From Litomosoides sigmodontis (Eukaryota > Nematoda > Chromadorea > Rhabditida > Onchocercidae), in contig OY718805.1 in NCBI GenBank assembly GCA_963070105.1, positions 868,001 to 932,000 on the forward strand: a stretch of DNA of 64,000 bases, in the 5' to 3' direction. The position numbers and the translations under genes are program-made. Under the pieces are notes generated by a model that ran no database searches, had not been told where the DNA came from, and was given only the letters and a program-made list of their open reading frames with translations. Of this stretch, positions 48,233-60,908 are shown piece by piece (the first letter of the stretch is position 1; each line of letters begins with the position of its first letter).

Positions 48233-48887
48233 GATGGATACTTTTGCCTTAAAGCAGGTCGCATATCTCCCCGTCTCTCGTTCTTTTCGTGCATTGATTG
48301 TTGAGCGTCCTGCTCTCCTTCCATCGTCCATTTACATTTTCTTCTACATTACGTGTCTGGTGCTTCAGTAGAACTCAGTCCGGTCACAACTATTATGATC
48401 TGTACACATCATCACTCGTATCGCTATTAAACCGTGATGTGGCTTCCGCATGTCTTGTTATGAATCAGTGCTTGCTGTGTTCCATTATTGGCACTGTCGC
48501 TGGCGATTCATTTTTTTTGGTGTTTCTTGTTATGGGTATTAAAAAGACATTGTCTTCAATACTTCAGATTTCATTCTTATTAAGCCCATCTCAATGTGAA
48601 CCATGAACCAGTGGCGCAAAGAACATTACCTTTATTGTGACGCTTACGTGAACGAAATCGGTGTGTTTGTAAAGACATGGGTAAATGAACTGTTACTTAT
48701 AGGCTATCTAGCAAATTTAAGTTGTATGCCAGCCTCTACGAGATGCAAAAGCACTGTTTGTTAATATATAGTGGAATGAAGCGAAGCACATGATGCAAAA
48801 ATGAGCAATTCGTTCTCACTTTCTCGGGAGAACTTTTTTCCCATGTTGACCATTGTAAATCAAGTAGAGGAGATTGTTGTAAAGTAA

Positions 48888-48893
48888 AATAAA
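48888..48893 (+). terminator. Candidate poly(A) signal of eif-3.B
   Basis: AATAAA downstream of the eif-3.B stop codon. It is chosen by position only. Confidence 0.4.
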
Positions 48894-48955
48894 CAAGAAG
48901 TCAGGAATCTTCATCTCCATGACGTTGAATAAGACCATGTAGTGGAATTGTAAAA

Positions 48956-48961
48956 TTTATT
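48956..48961 (-). terminator. Candidate poly(A) signal of Nup160
   Basis: AATAAA on the - strand, about 210 bases after the Nup160 stop codon. It is chosen by position only. Confidence 0.4.
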
Positions 48962-49169
48962 TACAAATGAAAATTCACGTGGGAATGGTGGTACAGAAAA
49001 TCTGCGAATTACTTCACGCCATGCTTCGCATCCTTTATATTTTTAATGCTGCCGAAGTATGAGATTCAACGAATTGTATGGCACCACTGCTTAAACAATG
49101 AGATTCAGCATAAGACTTTGCAAGCTGGTTTGTAACGGAGACCATAAATAACTGACTATTATGAAGCAT

Positions 49170-52100
49170 TTACTGCTTCAAAAAGGATGCAATACGTTCA
49201 AAATACCGTTCTACACAGTCCTTTAACTCGTCTCCATCCTAAAATTACAATATTTACACAATTTCACTTTCCAATAACAGCACTAATTACAATAGCCCGC
49301 GCAAATCTGATATACGTTTTCTATACAGTGTCATCACTTCCATACTAAACGGCTCCTACATATATGGATTTTGATATGATGAACTGTTAAGGTTCAAAAT
49401 GAACCTATGCAACTTCAAATTTTAATCCAAATAATATGGAACAAGCATTACCGTACTTATAACGCAGTTAAAGAAATTAAAGGAGCTTCCGAAATTATAG
49501 AGAATGTAAATAAATTTAGAAAATGTATAGCCTACTTCTTTTAGACCCTCATCATCTCTTTTACTTATTAGCCATAATAGCCAATCGATTTCTGTAGCTG
49601 GTATTTCAGTCTGCGACTTTCGAGACTTTATTTTCTTTGTTTCAGCAATTATCTTGTTCTTGAGTATTTCACAGGCTGCATGAAGATGATCGAACATTAT
49701 TAGCAGGTAAGCATATTGAGCTACGCAACCCTGCTGAAAAAAAACGATAAACTTCGTGTCAGAACACGATGTCTGGAGCAGCAAATTTTAAAGTGTAATA
49801 TAATTATCAAATTGGTGCAATCTTTCACATATGCTTACCTGCAAAGAGAATTCAAAATATACCTCATACCAGTTTGATAACCATGAAGGTATATGCCACT
49901 GGTGTTCAAGAAATACGAAAGTTACTGTCCATAATATTTCGAAATCCTTGGGAGATCTTTTCATGGCCACCTCCATATACCCTAGTAAAATTGCCCAATG
50001 CCGTTCTCGTAAGCTAAAAATATTGGTTTTGTAATAAGTGATTTAGGAAAACCACTATGACAAGTAATGCAATACTCGGATGGCAAAAAGGACCTAGACA
50101 ATCTTTTCACAAATTTCCGATTTTGAGCCACCCAATATGGTTCACCTTTCGGTGGCCTTGCATCCAGATGAATACATTCCACAGTAACTGCCTTCAACAG
50201 TGAATACGGTTTCAAGTTGAAAAGCCTGAAAGACAAGATTTAATCCAAACGATATACATCAGACATAGCTAGAAAAATGGTGAGCAACAAATCCTTACTT
50301 ATTCACCTCCCAAGCGTGGTCAAAGAGTTTCTTCTGAATGAGTTGCTCGAAAATTCCATTAAGTTCGATAGGTGGCGGAGTCGATTTCTTGTCTTTCGGA
50401 CTGTAATTTGCGTCGAATAATACCAAACGAGCTGATGATAACAATGCCCTCTGGAATCAAGAAAAGTTTATTACATTCTTTTTTTACTATGTCGCATCCT
50501 CTAAATTACCTGCAAATAGTTTCTGTAACTGTCACACATATGAAATAAGAAATTTCACACGAAACCTTCGAAATATCGTTTAACGTCCAGATGATGAGAG
50601 CATTTTTGCCCGTTTTGTGTTCAGCATTCTTTTGCTCATCTCTTTCTTCTACTTGTTTCGTTAGAGTATCCTTTTCCTTAACAAAATGTTTAAGACCAGA
50701 ATCACTGATAAATTCCGAAACTTTCACTTTAAATCATTTCTTCTTAGAAACGAAACGACACATAACTTTCCTGCAAATGCACAAGTTAACTAATCTACTA
50801 CAACATACCAGTGATGCTGGGAGTGTGAGGAATTGGTCAGTTTCTGGAAGTAATGAAAGCAAACTGACAACAATGCTAAGAGCACGACAACGACGAGATA
50901 ACACGTTACGATTTTGCAGTTCCGATTGTAAACGACAGGAATATTCAAACATCGTCAACGCCGCTGCAAAAATAAAGCTAGAAATGATTGTTGCAAAATT
51001 TTCCAAATGTGAAACATAAACAATACAGGCAGTTACAGGACAAGTCAATTTGCTAAATCAAAGTAATATTCGCTGTAAAGATCATCGAAGCCTTCGGCAC
51101 TGCATAAGGGATATTTAATAATGTTTTTCACTTGATTCTGCATTATTCTCTTCAAAGAGATATTATATAATATCTAGTAACATTTGATCATCAATTATTA
51201 TACTAGATAATTTTACCTCGCTGATAAAGATCTCGTTTGATATGAAATGCATAGATCAATTCATAAAAGTACCCTTCTTTGCTGATATCTGAAGTGCGTG
51301 CGTTCGCTTTCAAGATATCGACTACCTTAAGCAATTAGAAATAGTTAGAGAATATAATAAGTTGAAAGATTAATGAAACAATTTTTCCTTCTTTTATTTC
51401 TTCATGAGATTTTTTTAAGGACAACTAAATACAGCTATCGCGACTTTTCTCATCAAAAAAATATACGACACACTCACCTGCTGTTCCATACTTCCATAAT
51501 TTAAACCAACGAGCACTGCGTTTTTCTTTTGCTCTATCAATTTCGCTAAAAGTTCTCTCAGACACATCCGACAATTTTCCGGAACTGGATTGGAAAGAAG
51601 AGTATTGAGGGCATCTTCATATCGTCCAGTGATAAGTTCGAATTTAAAAACTGAGGTATACAATTCCGGCTAAAATAATAAAATAGATTAAAAAATTTGT
51701 GTTGAAATAAAATCCTGATTTTTTAAGACTCTAAAGATATTACCAAAACTCTCGCGTTTAAATCCCTCGTTTGTAACGCTTCTTTCAAGGCACGTCTTGA
51801 TAAGTAAACTAGCTGTTCATGAAAACCATGCATCTCCATGACAGCCATAACCTGAAACACTTCTTGGTTTTGAATGATTCGCTAAATGTACCTATTCAAC
51901 CGGAAGAATATGATGTACGACAGACCCTGACTTATTTTGAATTACCGCACTGGCACTTACCTTCAACAGATACTGCAATTCACTACATGGCTCATCAGAA
52001 ACATTACCATCAGCAGAAAGCACCCTATTAAGAGCCTCATCTTGTCGCTTGATGCCTTCTACTGCATCTAAGAACGATTGCAAAGCCTGAAAATAACAGT

Positions 52101-55100
52101 CACTCTTCAGCTCCAGGTCAACATCCAAACTTAAGCCTTTATGTTGAAAAAGTACCTTTTCTGGATGTCCTAGACCAGCGAGTGCATAGCCTTCGAAAAA
52201 CCGAAAAGCAACATACAGTTCTGTTATATAAGGTTCATTCAACTGGCAATATTTCTGGAAAAGACAAAATTAACAGATTCAAATATTCATTTATTCAAAA
52301 CATTTAAGTAAATAAAGACAAAAAAGCACACAACCTGGAGTGCGGAGTATTGGCGATAGTCCGCTAAAAACCTGGCCAACACCATAGCAGTATTTTCTGG
52401 CCAAAGAACAATCACAGAGTCATTAACAATTCTATCGAGAAACTGTGAATATGCTGATGTCGACTGTTTAAGAGGCGATACATAAGGAATTCTTTCAGCA
52501 CAATTATTAGCTCTGTCCTCAGCAATCTCCTCTTCATCCTCTTCCGTATCGTCTTCTTCACCCACTAATTCCTTAATAAAGAGCAATCTCTACAACCTCA
52601 AAAATTTTACTTTCCCATTAGATTAGAAAAAATTTGAAACTTTATGGGCATGTCCTGCCAACTCGCCTCTTTCCAGTTTTATCAACAGTTACCATTATTT
52701 GACAAGGACCTAAATAAAAACACTAAACGAGAAACAATGACATGATGAACCTTATCCTGCACATAACTGAGTACAGTTGGGAGGCCGGTGCTTGCGAAAA
52801 AACCATCTGCTAAGCTTACTTCATTACTGTTATCACTGCAATTAACCATTTTTATTATTCAAATTCTTTGCTGTACCTCGACTTCAACCTTTAACATCGA
52901 ATCACCTATCCATGCTTACTTTCATTTCATAAAGACAAACACTTACATAGAAATTCGTAGTTTCATGGCCTCTGATAAGACGGTAAGCTGCCGATTCATA
53001 TCATGAAGCGATCTTTCATGTGTGTTAACTGTAAGCCCCCACCTAGCGTCCAACGGTATCGCCTCCTGTATGTAATAACTACTACTATTCGGCTATAAGT
53101 TTGATCATATACACATCTAAATTAGATTAAGTAATTTGAAAGACAAAGTAATCAAAGTCACTTACATCTTGACAAGAGTAAAGAATTTTTACTAATTCCA
53201 TTAGAGCGATGAAGCATTGACTAAGCTCTAATCTATTATCAATTAGACGTATGAAGTAAGTGGCCAACAGGCCAGTCGTAAACGACCCACAAAATGGCGT
53301 TTCCGCTGCTGCTAAAATAAAATTTAAGTGAGGTAAACTAAAAAAATTTAATCAAAACTTTTTTCGTTTTTTTCATATGCAAACATACATTGTCCTGCAC
53401 TGCGGTGAGCACTTACATGTGGTTACGCCATTCACTACTAGCAGACATATTGCATGTTTTACCGGACAATCTAACAATCCATCAGTTCTGATATTAACAA
53501 ATAACATACTGTCTAAATCAAACTCGTCGACAGGTCTTAATTCAGTAAATTTCCGAATTGCATCCTCGAAAATATACGAGACGTTTGAAAATGCATTTAC
53601 GAATTGCTCGCTTTCTTCTATACTTACAGCACTGGCAACCTACACAAGGAATTTAATTCAGTAACGATGATACTAAAAAAATATTTACAAATTCAAATAT
53701 TATAAGTGGCTCGATCTACAAAACCATACTGTAGAAGAATAACATACCAGTCCTCCCGCGGCAAACTTTGTAACGATTTCCCAACACAATTTCACATTCT
53801 TTTCATCGTTGCCAATCAAACGTTCGAACCAGTGAAGCTGTTCATCACCCGGCCGACATACCGTAAAACGTCCCTGCAATAAACAAAACACTAGAAAAAG
53901 TAAATTTATGTTTATGAGGTGAGGTAGTTACGCTAGCATCGATACAACAAGTCGCCTGTCAATCAAGAGATCATATCGTTATCAACTGACATTTTCTATT
54001 CAGTTGACTACGAATCCTGCTTACTTCCAAGAATCAAGTTTTAAGGGATATACCGGTAAAAAAAAATTAATAAGCGCATAAAAAATGATAACCTTACCTG
54101 TTGTATTGTACCACACAAGCCAAGAGGAACCGAATGCCACAGACCTAAAGAAATGCATTCATTCTGCATTAATTCATTGCACATCTTTGTAAGCGTTGCC
54201 CAGAATCGATCTTGTCCCGCTTGATTGGGTGGTCCTGTAGCCAAAAGCGAACGATCTTCCCGAACAACATAATGCTGTTCGAACTGTAAGAGCGTTATAT
54301 AATTTCGCGCTAGGATATTCATATGATATTAAATTTCTGTAACAAACATTCGCGTATTCTTGCTCATGAAACACCAATCAGTCCTCACAATATGTATTAT
54401 CCTTTCGTTTCTGGATTTACAGAAAAATTAATCCTTCATACGAAATTTGAGGAATTACCTCTGCTGAGCAGCAATACTTTTCTGCTACATTCCTTAACAT
54501 TTGCCAATCTTGTCGCCTTCCCAAAAGTTCCCAATTAAACGTCCCTTTTTTGCAAACTAACTAAAAATTACTATAACATATAACTTCTTTCAACTCAAAA
54601 CATAATTCTTGATACGTCTGGTTACAGTATTAGAGATGTTATTGACAAACCAATTGTTGAGCGGGTGATAAAAATACAGAAGACAACACGAAGTAATAAG
54701 TAGTAACCAGGACAAAACGGGAAAATATTTATCATTTCTATTACTTCTTGGATTCGAAGAGAATACCTGAAGAGAACGTAAAACAACGCCAAAGGAATAT
54801 CTGTTGGGATCGAAGATATATGATTTCTGCGCCGCAACTGACTGCTTTGGCTTAGCTTGCAAAACAGTCACCTCCAAATCATTATTGTGAATTTCATTTA
54901 CTTCCTTCCAAGGAACTGTTAATATACCATTCCAACTAAAACTTCACATAAGATATCAGTAGGTACTTTTTTACAGGTTGTCGGAGTAATTCGCACTACT
55001 GTGTGTGATTCCAAAAATAATCGCGCGTGGAGCAAGAATTATTCCAAACAATATTAATGAAGCTGACCAATCGATTGAAGCAATACGTAAACAGTAGTGA

Positions 55101-57374
55101 ATTCCATTCGAAACTTTACACAAACAAATAATATCCAGAATATCTTCTTGTACTGCACAAATAAAATCCACTATTCCACTCTGTAACAATATCCAATTAA
55201 AGAATGTAAAAATCTGACGATTTTTATCAAAAAAAAACAATTCTAGCAAACTCACGCACCTCTGTTTCGAAAGTGTTAATAAATGAGAAATATCCAGCGT
55301 GCTCTGGTAACACATGTGGATCAATTTTGCCCAACATGAACTAAAATACTACATGTTCACACACAAATAACGTAACCTAAAAACATTGAAAAACAACCTA
55401 CTACCTTACGACCTTATATTATACAAACTTAGGCTTCTTCGGATGCATGATTACTTCAATTTATCATTTTAACCCAAAAAACAATACTTGCATAAATGAT
55501 AGCCAGAAAGAAATTAAACCATTTGATATGATTGCAGCCCCCATTTAGAATCACATTACTGTACTAAGCTTTAAAAGAACAAATCAACAAAAGAACACAA
55601 CAAACCATGCAATGATCAATAACTTGAAAAAGTACGACAATATAAAACGAATCCGCGCTAGAGCAAATCCTTATCATTTCCACAGTAGCTAGAAAAAAGT
55701 AGAAGAGTTACTGAGCATAAAAACTTCTATGAGGATAATTTTTAAAGGTATGTACAGTAAACACCTTGCTCTTCATCGCCTCCACCATTCTGCATCATTA
55801 TGTCATATAAATTATCATCGTACTCCTTTTTACCATTCTGTAATTGATATGCGATAAGTGAACAATTACTAACTAACATGAGAACTCCAGCACCACATCA
55901 ACTTATGAACTTTGTACTCAAGTTGATTGTAGAAAATCTTTTTTCATCCTCTTCACTTTCCCCTTCCTCTAGAACTACTCGTTGCTATATTTTCAATAAA
56001 TTTTCCATACTACTGATAACATTATGTATCAAAACGATAATTCTGAAAATTCTGAAAATACTAAAAAGAAAACAAACCACGTAAACATGTAGCCTTTTAT
56101 CATCAAAAAGCACATAAAAGAAAATATCACGATGGACCACACATGATGCCAAGCTAACAACTAAGCTTAGCTGATGAGTTGTCTTTATAACTCTTTGCAG
56201 TAATCCATCGCCTCTCATTACTTTTTCATAACCTCAAAAAATTTTTCCGATTCAGCAAATTTTATTGCTTGCAATTCATATGAATAGCTCCTCATATTAC
56301 AACAATAACATAAAAAAAAGAAATATTAGAAGAATCTAAATAGAAGAATAAAATGAAGGGATTCGAAAATGCCTCAAATATCTAGAAGAAACCTTGGCCT
56401 TTACTTCCCGGTGCATGACGCATCTGCACAAAAACAATCTGTCCATCACCCAACGAATATATGGCAGATGTACCACTACCTGTCGTATGTATGACACTTG
56501 CACTACAAGCACTTCTTGATGATGTTAATTCGTAGCTATCATGATTATACATGAAGTTCTGATCAGCGGATAACTTTAAGATTGCATGAACCTGCAGATG
56601 GCCAACATTTTTTCTATTGCAGAATCTTGAATTCGTCACTTTATTTCAGTTAAGTCAGTTAACAATGTACTGATCGTAATTTCACCTTCCGTTTTCTTTC
56701 CTACCACTCTTGCTATATAGATTTCCAACATTTTTCTCTGAAACATAAATAAGGTAAAAAGAGCAATATATCTAATCAACAAATGTAACCTCATTCTTTT
56801 TCTGATTCCCAATATCGAAAGCAAATCGATGAAGGGCATTCTGCGTTGGTACTATTAATATCAGTTTGTCATGTGCGAAACAGAACTGCGTTCCAGGTAC
56901 AACATTAGCTGGAGCAAAGTTAAGGCTTAACGAAGCAAAATCGAAACACTGTTCGACACTTCGTTCTTCTAATAGTAGTGATGATCGATTCGATCTCCTG
57001 CAATTCCTGATTTGGTTCGCCGCACTTTTCAAAACTTGAAAGTTGTCTCTTAGCTCTAGTTTTCAAGAACAAGTATGGATTCACCGCCTTGTCCTCCCTC
57101 TGGAGGAACTGACATTAATCGGACAAATGTCATCATCAGAAATTTACTGTTTTAAAGGAACTAACCATATAATAAAACGATCGATCATATCTGGTATATC
57201 CCGGAAGTCATACGACCCAACTGCTGGTTCAACCTCTTCATTAGTTAGTGTGTGCAGCTCTTCATCTATTTAAGAACATATTTGAACACAGTTTTAAAAA
57301 AAGTAATTGCAAAAACTATTCTCGTTGCATATTTTTCACGTACCACTTTTATATGTACGAAAAAAGTCTTTCAT
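49170..57374 (-). CDS. npp-6: Nuclear pore protein Nup160, about 1381 aa
   Basis: Scaffold of the Nup107-160 (Y) complex of the nuclear pore. I chain about 31 exons on the - strand: 57374-57344, 57265-57166, 56997-56790, 56737-56705, 56591-56405, 56232-56078, 55837-55765, 55688-55606, 55340-55260, 55180-55050, 54935-54767, 54560-54459, 54283-54098, 53873-53748, 53639-53417, 53311-53166, 53065-52947, 52835-52751, 52589-52335, 52254-52156, 52086-51961, 51851-51744, 51669-51478, 51325-51217, 50963-50809, about 50726-50566, 50450-50299, 50225-50100, 50013-49863, 49733-49536 and 49238-49170. Family landmarks appear in order: DMIDRFIIW, LILIVPTQNALHRF, TTGLLATYFIRLIDNRLELSQCF, VIVLWPENTAMVLARFLADYRQYSALQ, GYALAGLGHPEKALQSF, KRQDEALNRVL, YFYELIYAFHIKRDLYQR, ALTMFEYSCRLQSELQNRNVLSRRC, HIPSWLSNWYE, and a short C-terminal helix ending FLKQ. 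The length is close to human NUP160 (1436). The junction before 50726 is unresolved. An acidic insert (EEDDTEEDEEE) sits in the exon at 52589. Confidence 0.9.
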
Positions 57375-57424
57375 CAGTCTTTTAGTCGATCAAGCTCATA
57401 AAAATAAAGAAAAACCGAAAACGC

Positions 57425-57426
57425 CT
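57425..57426 (-). promoter_or_regulatory. Probable SL trans-splice acceptor of Nup160
   Basis: AATTTTCAG on the - strand ends 50 bases before the chosen ATG (57374). Confidence 0.45.
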
Positions 57427-60400
57427 GAAAATTCTCTAAGTCAACAACAAAAAAAAAAAGAATACTTGAGATGCGAATCACTGGAATGGGATGGAACATA
57501 TAAGTTGCGGCGAATACAAGTTCTTCGCCCTTCAGATAGTCAGCCATACCTGGCAGCTCTGAAATGCTATGTAATATTCATCTAATTCAAAAATTACCAA
57601 CTTCAAGTTAAATCCAAAAACTCTCAGCCTTAAGTGATTCAGCAACTATCAACGGCCCAAAATCTCAAACTGACGCCCCCATCGCGTTTGCACACACTAA
57701 CCTCAGAGAACTTAGCTCTACGCCTCAACTTCCAACTCAAAATACCTGGTCGTCCTTTCGAACTTTCTGCCATCCCATAACGAAAATCACATATCCCACA
57801 TGTACAAATGCAGATAACATATTTGGTGCCAACTTGAGGTAATATCTTAGGCAATATATTGCAAATCAATAACGGCGTATCTACTGTATTTCAGTCTTTG
57901 CTCACTCTTCACACAAATTGGTGAGATCGCTGTAACTTGCCTGCATAGGAACATAGGCCAGATATCGTTCTAATTCATCCAAAGATAAAAGTATGAGTGA
58001 CAACTAATTTGGTTTGCACTACCTATCTAGTTATAAGCTTTTGTTTTATCCTAAATTCATTTGGCATATGCAAAAATTGTGTAAATTAATTGATTAAACA
58101 CTTGTGATTTTCAATACAAACAACAAATTAGTTTTGACCGTAAATTGTAAAAATTTTTAGAATATAATAATGATAAATATCGAAGTTACCTGAAGTGTTG
58201 TGGCCAAATCTAAATGTTTAGTTTTATGATAAACAAATGATGGTTTGAATGGCTTGTAAGAGATTGCTTTGGACTAAAATTTTAGGTACCTTAATTGTTT
58301 CATAGCATATGCAGAACGAAAAATAAATTACAAATCACTACAATCCTCTCAATCGCACCCCTCCGTGCAGTACGGCAACTTCAGTTGTTCAAATTAAAAC
58401 GTCCTTCGTTACATTATTGATACTGTAGAATACTGTTTGGCAAAAACACGGGAAATCAAGACGACGGATGCTACACAAAAAAAGATTGAACGAAACGAAA
58501 ACTGGCTTTTGTATTCGCCTTGTTATGTGCTTCCCGCACATTTGGAATTTTTCCGACATTGAGAATATTACCGCGGATTTTTCGCTTATTCAATAAATCA
58601 ATGAGCACGGTTTGCGATACGTATTAAATTTAATGGAAGTTGATCACTTCTTCATCACAAAGTGATTTTCGTTTAATTTACCTCGGAAAGCGACCGCCTT
58701 TCTCCCAGCCTTTTTTTCACTGACATTTTCCATCTACAATGTTCTAGGAGATATGAGAAATCCCCCTGCTCATCGCTTCCCTCTCCAAAATGGACTACTT
58801 TCTAACTTTGTGTAACATTTCCTAGCACATAATTATTCCCCGATAATCTGTAAACATTAAGAGTATAATCTCTCCTTCTCTCTCTCTCTCTCTCAATGAG
58901 CTATCGGCTAGCGGACTAGGTGATAGTAGTGGTGGGAGTATAATTTAGATTATCACTACGATATTCTAAACGTTGTAAGTTATTGTAAATAACTTACTAA
59001 GCAAGTTATTGTAAAGCTAATTAATGGGTAGATAACGAATGCACCCAAATACTTCCTCATTTTAGAGGTTAAGCGAGATGTCAAACAACATCAATGGTTT
59101 AAATTTTTCTGGGAAGAGATAATGTCACATCATTGTTCACATCAGGAAGTTATTTCACATTTATTGCATACGTCTACCCAATATACGCGACCTTATTTTG
59201 TCTATACCAATAGATTTCTTGTGCTTACGTGGTCGTCACGTGAACAATTTGTGTATTCGCTCCGTCTGTTTTTGAGTTGCTTTCTAGCAAAGAAACTCCT
59301 CTTTTTTAATCAATTTTCTCACGATTATTTCACGATGCCAAGCATGGTAGTACCAAGTGCTCAGCAGAAGTGTTCAACTTTTGATCTGAGGTGACCGTTG
59401 CATAACATCGCGTTGTGTTATTCAGATCAGATGAAATTAACCTTCGCCAATGAAATGGACCATTTTTAATAAGGTCCAATGGAAGAAAATATGACTGTTG
59501 AGCGAATAACTAAAAGCATAACCTACTCTCTCCTCACTTAACTTCCTCTTTACCCTGACACTAAGAAATCCTGGCTTCTCGGAAACCACTAGTTGACCAT
59601 CTCTGAAACACTGATTTTCATGGGGACACTGCTTTATTATATAAAGGGATAATTGTCGCGTGACATGCGTGATCACGGCAAACCTGAGTAGGATAGTTTC
59701 TTCGGGCGAGGGCTTACATGAAATTTGTGCCTGTGTAAGATGAATGTTTCACTTTCCGACATTTCACGTAGCACTCTAAATAAACGTTGGGGTGATTTAT
59801 TCACTTCGAATGGCTATGTATTAAAGGTATTTGTTTGAAATACTTCAGTAAATTATCACGAATGGTTGACAATGCTACTGTTTAATTGGTTTCCCGTTAA
59901 CTTAAGCCACACTTCACGGGTACGATCTTATCACTGGTATTAAGTAGTTGAGTAAAAACTGTAGCGTACTTTAATGGTTGCGATGGATGCCATTACCAAC
60001 ACCTTACATTTCCGATGAAACCGTTCCTGAGCTTCATTCTTCAATTTGCGCTGATCTACCCGAAAATAGCACAAGCGGGCAGAGAAATTAGTGTAAGGTA
60101 GTACGAAAAATTAAAATGAACATTTATCTGAATTGTTTCTTATTAGTGGAAAGCAGCAGTAACAATTGCAGTTGAAATTACTGGAGAGAGCAGATGCAAA
60201 TATTACTTTGTACATTTGGCTTTCCTATCCGGCTGATTACGTCATCCTAGTAATTCGTGGTTGAGGTGGGGATGATATGCCGTTATTCAGGTGATGTTTG
60301 TTTCGATCTCGCATTGACAGTTTGTACGATTTGTATGGCGCTATAAGTATATGTGGAATGGATTCAGGAACTGAATCACCGGAGGCTTCTTTCGAAAGCG

Positions 60401-60892
60401 ATTATTAACTCCGGAATCCATCTGAAAAACAAACAGCCGGCTCACCTGACGAGGATACACTATCTCGCACGGTTTATTTCGTTCATATGCTTTCATTTTT
60501 TTCACGATGCTTCTAGCAGTGATATTGGAATGTGTCATGAAATAAATTTTCCAAGTTGATATTTTGGGAAAACGATGTGACGGTTATGAAGAGTGGTGGT
60601 TTTTCCCACGACCGCACAAATGACTTAACTGATAAAGCATGAGAGTTAGGGAGGAGGTAGTTTTACGTGCATGTGTTTCATGAATGTATTTCTTATTTTC
60701 ACTCTTCAGTTTGCAGATCGGGTTTATGTTTCCCAATTGGATGCCAGTGTTCTTGTTAGAAGGTAGTGGACAGTACACTAACCACAGGGTGTAATATTGA
60801 AAACAAGTTTTCGATAACAGGAAAGCTTTTAGGTACAAATGGGAAATGATTGGCTCAAAAGAACTACATGAATTTGATATTTCTACATTTCA
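57427..60892. other. Divergent intergenic region, Nup160 / MFSD14
   Basis: About 3.5 kb with no recognised exon. It should hold both promoters. It contains a TC tract near 58870-58895 and a small palindrome (58975-58997). Several 60-90-codon frames on both strands look like noise. Confidence 0.5.
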
Positions 60893-60893
60893 G
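60891..60893 (+). promoter_or_regulatory. Probable SL trans-splice acceptor of the MFSD14 gene
   Basis: TTCTACATTTCAG ends 15 bases before the ATG at 60909. Confidence 0.55.
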
Positions 60894-60908
60894 GTGGAGT
60901 AGGGGCGA

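Larger units (their letters stand above)
48233..49169. other. Convergent 3' region, eif-3.B / Nup160
   Basis: AATAAA on the + strand at 48888-48893 would end eif-3.B after a 3' UTR of about 0.65 kb. AATAAA on the - strand at 48961-48956 would end Nup160 after about 0.2 kb. The 102-codon frame at 48298-48606 lies in the presumed eif-3.B 3' UTR and is not recognised. Confidence 0.55.

Noticed and set aside
50591..51019. 142-codon + strand frame
   Set aside because: It is the antisense shadow of Nup160 exons 25 and 26, whose - strand translation matches the family.
56579..56737. Reading Nup160 exon 4 through to TDLTEIK and joining by a 26-base intron
   Set aside because: Too short for a nematode intron. 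Ending the exon at 56705 with donor GTAGGA joins the next exon in phase and fits the family alignment better.
57639..57869. 76-codon frame upstream of Nup160, considered as its first exon
   Set aside because: A better first exon (57374-57344) has a start codon, a matching phase and an SL-type acceptor. The longer frame does not join in phase.
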